The notes beneath the pieces were generated by a model. It had not been told where the DNA came from and searched no databases. It saw only the letters and a list, made by a program, of their open reading frames with translations. A DNA stretch of 5,408 nt from the NCBI GenBank assembly GCA_945871455.1, contig CAMBXJ010000325.1:1-5408 (forward strand), given 5' to 3'. Each line of letters starts with the position of its first letter. Within the stretch, counting starts at the first letter, position 1. This DNA is from Asaia bogorensis (lineage in GTDB: Bacteria; Pseudomonadota; Alphaproteobacteria; Acetobacterales; Acetobacteraceae). Shown one piece after another: positions 1 to 5,408 of the stretch. A program made the position numbers and the translations under genes.

Positions 1-85
1 GCCGCTCCCGGCCCACGAATCACACCTATTGCCACCGGTCGGCTTCGGTGATCCGATGTCAGCTCCCGGTTACCAAGGCGCGAAG
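1..85 (+). other. Leader upstream of the HyuB-type gene; no complete gene
   Basis: No complete gene fits here and I see no convincing -35/-10 promoter pair. The HyuB reading frame stays open to the left edge, with a TTG at 29 and an ATG at 56 as alternative starts, but the residues before position 86 do not resemble the family. Two other plus frames end here, one at a TGA at 49-51 and one at a TGA at 87-89. Either could be the tail of an upstream gene cut by the window, but both are too short to judge. An operon beginning to the left is therefore possible but unproven. Confidence 0.5.
75..78 (+). promoter_or_regulatory. Weak ribosome binding site supporting the ATG at 86
   Basis: AAGG at 75-78 lies 7 bases before the ATG at 86. 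It is a partial Shine-Dalgarno match, but the spacing is right. Together with the start of family homology just after this ATG, it favours 86 over the TTG at 29 or the ATG at 56. Confidence 0.45.
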
Positions 86-1927
86 ATGACGGTTTCTGCC
101 TCCACCGACCCGATCACCGAAGAGTTGTTTCGCAACGCGATCTCCGCGATCGGCGACGAAATGGTGTTGACGATCTATCGCACCGCCTATTCTGGTGTGT
201 TGAAAAACATCATGGACTACAGCGCAGCGCTCTGTGACGCGGACGGACGGCTGGTGGCCCAGGGCCTCAGCCTGCCAGGGCACCTCTGTTCAATCCCAGT
301 CGCGTTGCAGGCCGTGCTGCGTCATTTCGGCGACGACGTGGCCGAGGGCGATATATTCATCAATAATGACCCCTATGACGGCGGCATGCATCTGCCGGAC
401 ATTTTCATATTCAAGCCGTTGTTCGCGGATTCCGCGGACACCAACACCAGCCGTGAATCGGGGGGGGATGCGACATCCCCGGCCCGCAAACCCATCGCCT
501 ATGCCGCTACGATTTGTCACCACACCGATGTGGGCGGTCGTGTGCCCGGGTCCAACGCGTCCGACAGCACGGAAATCTACGCCGAGGGTCTGCGCATCCC
601 GCCGCTGAAATTGTATGACCGTGGTCAGCCCAACACGACACTGTTCCGCATGATCGAGCGCAATGTGCGCGTCCCCAACCGGGTCTTCGGTGATATAAGA
701 TCCCAACTCGCGGCCTGCGAAATTGCCGCACGTGGCATGTCCGATCTGGTCGCGCGACATGGCGCCGACGGGGTGCGTACCCTCATGGTCGCCATGATGG
801 ACTACTCGGAACGGCTGACCCGGCACTGTCTGCTGGAACTGCCCGACGGCGAAGCAACCTTCACCGATTGGATCGACGACGATCAGATCGACGTCGGCGT
901 CCCGATCCCGCTGGTCTGTACCATCCGCAAACGCGGCGATACCATGGAGGTTGATTGGACCGGTAGCGCGCCGCAGGTCAAAGGCGCGATCAACAATACC
1001 TGGAGCTACACCGCCGCCATGAGCTTCACCGCGGTGAAGTCGGTGCTGTCGATCAACATGCCCAACAATGACGGCGTGTTTCGCCCGATCAAGGTGATCG
1101 CACCGCCCGGCACCATCACCAACGGCAAGCTCCCCGCCGCCTGCGCCGCCCGCGGTCTGACCGGATTTCGTGGCGTCGACTGCGCGTTCGGCGCGCTGGC
1201 GCAACTCTATCCGGATCGGGTATTCGCGGCGTCCGACGGCGGCAATACCGGCCTGACGATCGGCGGCTACGACAAGGACCTCAATCCGTTCATCTATGTG
1301 GACTTCATCTCGGGTGCCTGGGGCGGGCGACCCTGGGCGGACGGGCTGGACGGCAACACCGTCATGTTCGCCAACATGGCCAGTTTCTCCGTGGAAGTGA
1401 TCGAGGCGGAGAATCCGCTGGAGGTGCTTGACTACGAATTCGTGCCGGATACCGGCGGCCCAGGCTTGTTCCGCGGCGGCATGTCGCAACGCAAGACATG
1501 GCGCATGCTGGCCGACGAGGGCATTCTGCAGGTGCGCGCCGATCGTCAGACACATCGTCCCTACGGCCTGCAAGGCGGCGGGCCCGGCGCGTTCGGCGTG
1601 AACATGCTCGATCCCGGTCTGCCCACCGAGGAAAAGCTGCACGCCAAACTGACCATGACCCTGCGCAAGGGCCAGGTGTTCCGCCACGAACTGCCGGGCG
1701 CCGGCGGCTGGGGCGATGCCCTGACCCGCGATCTTGCGTCCGTCGCACGTGACCTGCGCGATGGCCTGGTCAGTATCGAGGCCGCGAGGCGCGACTACGG
1801 CGTCGTCGCCACCGGCGATCCACCGGTCATCGACGAAGCCGCTACCCAGGCCCGACGCGCCCATCTGACCAAGGTTCGGCCACGCCTGCCCAATGTCGCG
1901 TGGCAGCCGGCGGAGGCCGCGGAATGA
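86..1927 (+). CDS. hyuB: Hydantoinase B/oxoprolinase family protein (HyuB-type subunit)
   Basis: This 613-aa cytoplasmic protein is the HyuB-type subunit of an ATP-dependent hydantoinase, oxoprolinase or acetone/acetophenone-carboxylase-like enzyme. In such enzymes HyuA activates the substrate with ATP and HyuB completes hydrolysis or carboxylation. Visible family signatures, in order, are DPITEELFRNAISAIGDEM (8-26), NNDPYDGGMHLPDI (93-106), HHTDVGG (145-151), GSAPQVKGAINNT (293-305), PDTGGPGLFRGG (454-465), RPYGLQGGGPG (491-501) and PGAGGWGD (537-544). The His and Asp of the HHxDVGG motif are likely metal ligands, by analogy with the Mn site of acetone carboxylase as I recall it. The length is close to that of stand-alone HyuB proteins. 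The ATG at 86 is chosen because homology begins right after it. There is no signal peptide or membrane segment. The gene overlaps the next by 4 bases. An extra polar segment of about 20 residues (114-135) sits between beta-strand-like stretches where relatives usually have a short turn. The family call is firm; the substrate is unknown. Confidence 0.93.
   Translation: MTVSASTDPITEELFRNAISAIGDEMVLTIYRTAYSGVLKNIMDYSAALCDADGRLVAQGLSLPGHLCSIPVALQAVLRHFGDDVAEGDIFINNDPYDGGMHLPDIFIFKPLFADSADTNTSRESGGDATSPARKPIAYAATICHHTDVGGRVPGSNASDSTEIYAEGLRIPPLKLYDRGQPNTTLFRMIERNVRVPNRVFGDIRSQLAACEIAARGMSDLVARHGADGVRTLMVAMMDYSERLTRHCLLELPDGEATFTDWIDDDQIDVGVPIPLVCTIRKRGDTMEVDWTGSAPQVKGAINNTWSYTAAMSFTAVKSVLSINMPNNDGVFRPIKVIAPPGTITNGKLPAACAARGLTGFRGVDCAFGALAQLYPDRVFAASDGGNTGLTIGGYDKDLNPFIYVDFISGAWGGRPWADGLDGNTVMFANMASFSVEVIEAENPLEVLDYEFVPDTGGPGLFRGGMSQRKTWRMLADEGILQVRADRQTHRPYGLQGGGPGAFGVNMLDPGLPTEEKLHAKLTMTLRKGQVFRHELPGAGGWGDALTRDLASVARDLRDGLVSIEAARRDYGVVATGDPPVIDEAATQARRAHLTKVRPRLPNVAWQPAEAAE
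460..480 (+). repeat. G8 tract and perfect 7-bp hairpin inside the HyuB-type gene
   Basis: Eight consecutive G residues occupy 460-467. Overlapping them, GGGGATG (464-470) and CATCCCC (474-480) form a perfect inverted repeat around a 3-base CGA loop. Both lie within codons 125-132, in the polar insertion of the protein. The reading frame is intact across the tract, so there is no sign of a frameshift as written. The structure may simply reflect base composition. Confidence 0.7.
1912..1916 (+). promoter_or_regulatory. Ribosome binding site of the HyuA-type gene
   Basis: GGAGG at 1912-1916 lies 7 bases before the ATG at 1924, inside the last codons of the HyuB-type gene. It is a strong Shine-Dalgarno match and decides the start in favour of ATG 1924 over the in-frame GTG at 1900. 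With the ATGA overlap, it points to translational coupling. Confidence 0.8.
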
Positions 1928-4014
1928 CACTCCGTATTGGCATCGATATTGGCGGCACCTTCACCGACCTTGTCGCCGTGACCGCCGATGGGCGCGTCGC
2001 CACGCACAAGACCGCCTCCACCCCGCACGACTACGGCGAAGGCATCATCGACGGGTTACGCACGCTGCTTGCCCGCGAGCCCGGCCCCGTCGCCGACGTC
2101 CTGCACGCCACGACGGTCGGATCGAACACGGTGCTGGAAGGCAAGGGCGCGCGCACCGCCCTGATCACCACGCGCGGCTTTCGCGACATCCTGGAAATCC
2201 GCGACCTGCGCATGCCGGTCCTGTATGACCAGCATTGGACCAAACCCATAGCGCTGGTCCAACGCCGCTGGCGGCTGGAGGTGACGGAGAAGCTACGCCC
2301 CGACGGCAGCATCGCCATCCCCCTGGATCCCGCGAGCATCGAGGCCGCGATCGCCATGTTGCGGGCCGAGGACATTCAATCGGTCGCGATCTGCCTGCTG
2401 CACAGCTATGCAAACGCCGACCATGAAAAATCCGTCGCCGCGGCGGTCCGGGCCGCCCTGCCGGATATCGCGATTTCCCTGAGCAGCGAAATCCTGCCGG
2501 AGATCAAGGAGTATCCACGCACCAGCACGACAGTCATCAATGCCTATGTCCAGCCGGTTGTCCGGGCCTATGTCACGTCCCTGGACGCACGTCTGCGGGC
2601 GCTGGGGATCGCGGCGCCGCTGCAACTGATGCAGTCCAATGGCGGCCTCGCCTCCGCCGAATTTGTTGCCGAACAACCCGCCCACATCATCGAAAGCGGC
2701 CCCGCCGCCGGTGTCGTGGGGGGCGCCGCGCTCGCTCGCCGGCTGAGCGAACCGTCCATGATCACCTTCGACATGGGCGGCACCACGGCCAAGGCGGGAC
2801 TCGTCGAGCACGGTGAAGTGCTGCGCTCCGAGGCGATCGAGGTCGGCGGCGGCGTCATGGCCGGGTCCCGCCTGCTGGTCGGCGCCGGCTACATGCTGAA
2901 ACTGCCCGCCATCGACCTGGCCGAGGTCGGCGCCGGCGGCGGATCGATCTGCCGCCTGGATGCGGGCGGGGCGCCCAAGGTCGGACCGGACAGTGCCGGC
3001 GCCGCACCCGGGCCGGTCTGCTACGGCAGGGGCGGCACCGCGCCCACCATCACCGACTGCAACCTGGCTCTCGGCTACCTGGACCCCGCCGGTCTCGTCG
3101 GCGGCGCACTCAAACTCGATCTGGACGCCGCCCGTGCCGCCATTGCCCGCGATCTCGCGGGGCCGCTGGGACGCACCGTCGAGGAAGCGGCACACGGCAT
3201 GCTGCGCCTGGCCTCCGCCACCATGATGCGGGCCATCCGCGCCGTTTCCGTCGAACGCGGTCGCGATCCGCGCCTGTTCACCCTGCTGGCCTTCGGCGGC
3301 AACGGACCCTTGTTCGCCGCCGGAATCGCCGCCGAACTCGGCATCGCGCGGGTCATCATCCCGCCCCTGCCCGGCGTGTTCAGTGCGTTTGGCCTGCTGG
3401 TGGCCGACACCGAGCACCATGCCAGCCAGAGCCTGCGCACTCGGCTGGACCGAGCCGACGAAGCCCGTATCGGCGCATTGCTGGCCTCCCTGCGTGTCGC
3501 CGGAAGCGAACGCCTCGCGCGGGACGGGTTTCCACCCGAAATGCGCGCGTTTCGGCGCACGGCGCAGGCCCGCTATCTTGGACAGTCCAGCGAGATAGAG
3601 GTCACGCTGCCGGATGGTGATGGCCCGGTCTCACCCGACCGCATCGCGGAATTGTTCGGGCAGGAGCACGAGCGGACCTACGGCTTCCGTGCCCCGCCGA
3701 CCGAACCGGTGGAGCTGATTTCGCTGTCGATCATCGCGCGCGGCCTGCCGCCCCGGCCGCGTCTGCCGGATCGCATCCCGCCCGCCTCCGCCGCCGTCCC
3801 GCCCAGCCGTCGCGCCTGGTTTCCGGCGTCGGGTTGGACCGAGGTGCCGGTGCTTGACCGCGCTTCCCTATCAGGCACACCGCGTCCGGGTCCGCTGATC
3901 GTGCAGGAATATGATGCAACCTGCCTTGTTCCGCGCGGAATGAGCGCTGACCTGGATGATTTTGGCAATATCCGCCTGCGGGCGATCCAGGTTTCCGATT
4001 CACGCGACGGGTGA
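1924..4014 (+). CDS. hyuA: Hydantoinase A/oxoprolinase family protein (HyuA-type ATPase subunit)
   Basis: This 696-aa cytoplasmic protein is the ATP-binding partner of the preceding HyuB-type protein. Family members belong to the ASKHA ATPase fold and phosphorylate the amide or carbonyl substrate. The N-terminal Hydant_A_N signature is GIDIGGTFTD (6-15), followed by HATTVGSNTVLEGKGAR (61-77). The central hydantoinase A domain shows MQSNGGL (236-242), SGPAAG (258-263), the second phosphate-binding motif FDMGGTTAK (282-290), VGAGGGS (335-341), GPDSAGAAPGPVCYGRGG (354-371) and TITDCN (375-380). Later come ERGRDP (444-449) and FGGNGPLFA (457-465). A C-terminal domain includes RYLGQSSE (550-557). 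The length matches stand-alone HyuA (about 680-720 aa). Start ATG 1924 has a good ribosome binding site and begins just before the first motif. The Phe at 464 stands where I would expect His in many relatives. Substrate candidates include hydantoins, 5-oxoproline, lactams and aromatic or aliphatic ketones; none can be chosen from sequence alone. Confidence 0.94.
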   Translation: MTLRIGIDIGGTFTDLVAVTADGRVATHKTASTPHDYGEGIIDGLRTLLAREPGPVADVLHATTVGSNTVLEGKGARTALITTRGFRDILEIRDLRMPVLYDQHWTKPIALVQRRWRLEVTEKLRPDGSIAIPLDPASIEAAIAMLRAEDIQSVAICLLHSYANADHEKSVAAAVRAALPDIAISLSSEILPEIKEYPRTSTTVINAYVQPVVRAYVTSLDARLRALGIAAPLQLMQSNGGLASAEFVAEQPAHIIESGPAAGVVGGAALARRLSEPSMITFDMGGTTAKAGLVEHGEVLRSEAIEVGGGVMAGSRLLVGAGYMLKLPAIDLAEVGAGGGSICRLDAGGAPKVGPDSAGAAPGPVCYGRGGTAPTITDCNLALGYLDPAGLVGGALKLDLDAARAAIARDLAGPLGRTVEEAAHGMLRLASATMMRAIRAVSVERGRDPRLFTLLAFGGNGPLFAAGIAAELGIARVIIPPLPGVFSAFGLLVADTEHHASQSLRTRLDRADEARIGALLASLRVAGSERLARDGFPPEMRAFRRTAQARYLGQSSEIEVTLPDGDGPVSPDRIAELFGQEHERTYGFRAPPTEPVELISLSIIARGLPPRPRLPDRIPPASAAVPPSRRAWFPASGWTEVPVLDRASLSGTPRPGPLIVQEYDATCLVPRGMSADLDDFGNIRLRAIQVSDSRDG

Positions 4015-4052
4015 ACAACATCTCTCTCGATCAAGCCGCGGACGTACGACTT

Positions 4053-4080
4053 CGCGGGCCAAGCGCAATCCTGGCCCGCG
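4053..4080. terminator. Putative bidirectional terminator between convergent genes
   Basis: CGCGGGCCA (4053-4061) and TGGCCCGCG (4072-4080) are perfect 9-bp complements around a 10-base loop. The stem is very GC-rich and sits in the 76-bp gap between the converging HyuA-type gene (ends 4014) and DAHP synthase gene (ends 4091). It can form in transcripts from both strands, so it could end both. No run of T follows on either side, so it is not a textbook intrinsic terminator. It may act as a Rho-assisted stop or as a 3'-end stabiliser. Confidence 0.6.
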
Positions 4081-4090
4081 CGCGCTCCAC

Positions 4091-5408
4091 CTATTCCCCG
4101 GCCAGCCTGTCCGGCCGCCAGCGCGCGGATCGCATCGCGTCCGCGGCGACGAAGGCAAGGTCGAGCGCCTGGGTCCGGTTGAGCCTTGGATCGCAGTTGG
4201 TCTCATAGCATTCCGCCAATCCCGCCTCGTCCAGCGAATTGCTGCCGCCGATGCATTCAGTCACCTGCTTGCCGGTCATTTCGAGATGAATGCCGCCGGC
4301 GTGCGTGCCCGCGGCGGCGTGAATGTCGAAGAAGCTTTGCAACTCCCGCGCGATCAGGTCGAAGGGCCGGGTCTTCCGCCCTGATCGGGTAGAAATCGTG
4401 TTGCCGTGCATGGGATCGCAGCACCAACCGACCATGCGCCCTTCTCGCTGAACCGCCCGGACCAGTGGCGGCAATCCGTCGATCAGACCATCGGCACCCA
4501 TCCGCACGATCAAGGTCATGCGACCAGGTTGATTGTCCGGGTTCAGTGTGTCCAGCAGACGCAGGAGGTCGTCCGGAGCCAGAGTTGGTCCGCATTTCAT
4601 CGCCAGCGGGTTTGCGACCCCGCGCAGGAACTCCACATGCGCATGGTCGGCCTGACGCGTGCGATCTCCAATCCACAGCAAATGCCCCGAGCACCCATAC
4701 CAGTCACCGGTCGCCGCATCCCGGTGGGTCAGCGCTTCCTCATAGGGGAGCAGCAGCGCCTCATGGCTGGTATAAAGCGTGGTGCCCCGTAGCGCCGGCG
4801 TGCGCATGGTGTCGAGCCCGCAGGCGGACATGAAGGCAAGCGATTCCTCGATCCGCTGGCAGATATCCTTGTATCGCGACCCTTGCGGCGGGTTTTCGAT
4901 CAGGTCCTGGTTCCATTGCCGAACGAGATTCAGATCCGCGAAGCCGCCCTGGGTCAGTCCCCGCAGCAAATTGAGCGTAATGGCCGACTGGTTGTAGGCG
5001 CGCATCATTCGTTCCGGGTCCGGCACACGGGACGCCTTGGTGAAGGCGGGATCGTTGATGATGTCGCCACGATAGGATGGTAGTGTCGTGTCGCCGACGG
5101 TTTCCGTATCCGATGAGCGCGGCTTGGCGAACTGCCCCGCCATTCGGGTGACTTTCACCACCGGCGTGCCTGCGGCGAAGCTCAGCACGGCCGCCATTTG
5201 CAGTAATACCCTGACCGTGTCGCGAATGCTGGTGGCATGGAATCCAGCAAAGGATTCCGCACAGTCGCCGCCTTGCAGCAGGAAGGCCTGCCCCTGCGCC
5301 ATCCGCGCGAGGTCGGCCTTGAGGGACCGCGCCTCATGGGCAAAAATCAGTGGCGGCATATCGGCCAGGCGGTCTCCAACCGCGGACAGCGCCGCCGGAT
5401 CGGGATAG
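4091..5408 (-). CDS. aroG: Class II 3-deoxy-7-phosphoheptulonate (DAHP) synthase, 5' end outside window
   Basis: This enzyme condenses phosphoenolpyruvate with erythrose 4-phosphate to DAHP, the first step of the shikimate pathway to aromatic amino acids. It belongs to the class II (plant/mycobacterial) type. Signatures in order are YPDPAAL at the truncated edge, [75 protein letters not shown] and CDPRLN. The four metal ligands known from the Mycobacterium tuberculosis enzyme are all present: Cys (5261-5263), His (4406-4408), Glu (4280-4282) and Asp (4190-4192). The His-Glu and Glu-Asp spacings of 42 and 30 residues match that enzyme as I recall it. The frame stays open past an ATG at 5357-5359 to the right edge, and the upstream residues are family-like. 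That ATG is therefore internal and the true start lies beyond 5408. About 438 residues are visible. The stop is TAG at 4091-4093. The symbol varies between organisms (aroG, aroF, aroH). Allosteric control cannot be judged. Confidence 0.96.
   Translation of the reverse strand, partial: YPDPAALSAVGDRLADMPPLIFAHEARSLKADLARMAQGQAFLLQGGDCAESFAGFHATSIRDTVRVLLQMAAVLSFAAGTPVVKVTRMAGQFAKPRSSDTETVGDTTLPSYRGDIINDPAFTKASRVPDPERMMRAYNQSAITLNLLRGLTQGGFADLNLVRQWNQDLIENPPQGSRYKDICQRIEESLAFMSACGLDTMRTPALRGTTLYTSHEALLLPYEEALTHRDAATGDWYGCSGHLLWIGDRTRQADHAHVEFLRGVANPLAMKCGPTLAPDDLLRLLDTLNPDNQPGRMTLIVRMGADGLIDGLPPLVRAVQREGRMVGWCCDPMHGNTISTRSGRKTRPFDLIARELQSFFDIHAAAGTHAGGIHLEMTGKQVTECIGGSNSLDEAGLAECYETNCDPRLNRTQALDLAFVAADAMRSARWRPDRLAGE

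Noticed and set aside
290..1930. Long (546-codon) open frame on the minus strand opposite the HyuB-type gene
   Set aside because: The plus strand carries clear family motifs along its whole length. The minus-strand translation is a low-information His/Arg/Gly/Ala-rich sequence, as expected when a GC-rich gene is read antisense.
2293..3420. 375-codon minus-strand open frame opposite the HyuA-type gene
   Set aside because: It is antisense to conserved HyuA motifs, is rich in Gly/Gln/Asp without any recognisable domain, and is explained by high-GC codon bias.
3956..4384. Plus-strand open frame crossing the convergent gap into the DAHP synthase
   Set aside because: It overlaps the end of HyuA and the conserved C-terminal catalytic region of the DAHP synthase. 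It has no recognisable domain and would read through the terminator-like stem.
4406..5408. Several plus-strand open frames opposite the DAHP synthase
   Set aside because: All are antisense to metal-ligand and substrate motifs of a well-conserved enzyme, and none resembles a known protein.
4015..5408. Functional link between the HyuB/HyuA pair and the aromatic pathway gene
   Set aside because: The genes converge, are separated by a stem-loop and serve unrelated pathways. Adjacency alone does not support a joint system.

Overview
The window looks like ordinary chromosome from a GC-rich proteobacterium. High GC, strong G/C bias at third codon positions, tight gene packing and a class II (plant-type) DAHP synthase together suggest an alphaproteobacterium. 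That assignment is inferred from composition and gene type; there is no rRNA or other direct taxonomic marker here.

Layout: (1) Positions 1-85 are a short leader with no complete gene. (2) Positions 86-4014 hold two plus-strand genes with overlapping start and stop codons (ATGA). They encode a HyuB-type subunit (613 aa) followed by a HyuA-type subunit (696 aa) of the hydantoinase/oxoprolinase/acetone-carboxylase superfamily. These very likely form one ATP-dependent enzyme that opens a cyclic amide or carboxylates a ketone-like substrate; the exact substrate cannot be read from sequence. (3) Positions 4015-4090 are a 76-bp convergent intergenic gap. It contains a perfect 9-bp inverted repeat well placed to act as a shared, bidirectional transcription barrier. 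(4) Positions 4091-5408, minus strand, hold nearly all of a class II 3-deoxy-D-arabino-heptulosonate-7-phosphate synthase, the first enzyme of the shikimate pathway. Its N-terminus lies beyond the right edge.

The HyuB/HyuA pair is one catabolic or amide-salvage unit, while the DAHP synthase is a biosynthetic housekeeping gene facing it. Nothing suggests a functional link beyond adjacency. No mobile element, CRISPR array, tRNA or rRNA was seen. I found no strong evidence of a new biological system. The most notable details are a lineage-specific-looking insertion in HyuB carrying a G8 tract and a perfect hairpin, a B-then-A gene order, and a Phe in HyuA at a motif position where I would expect His.
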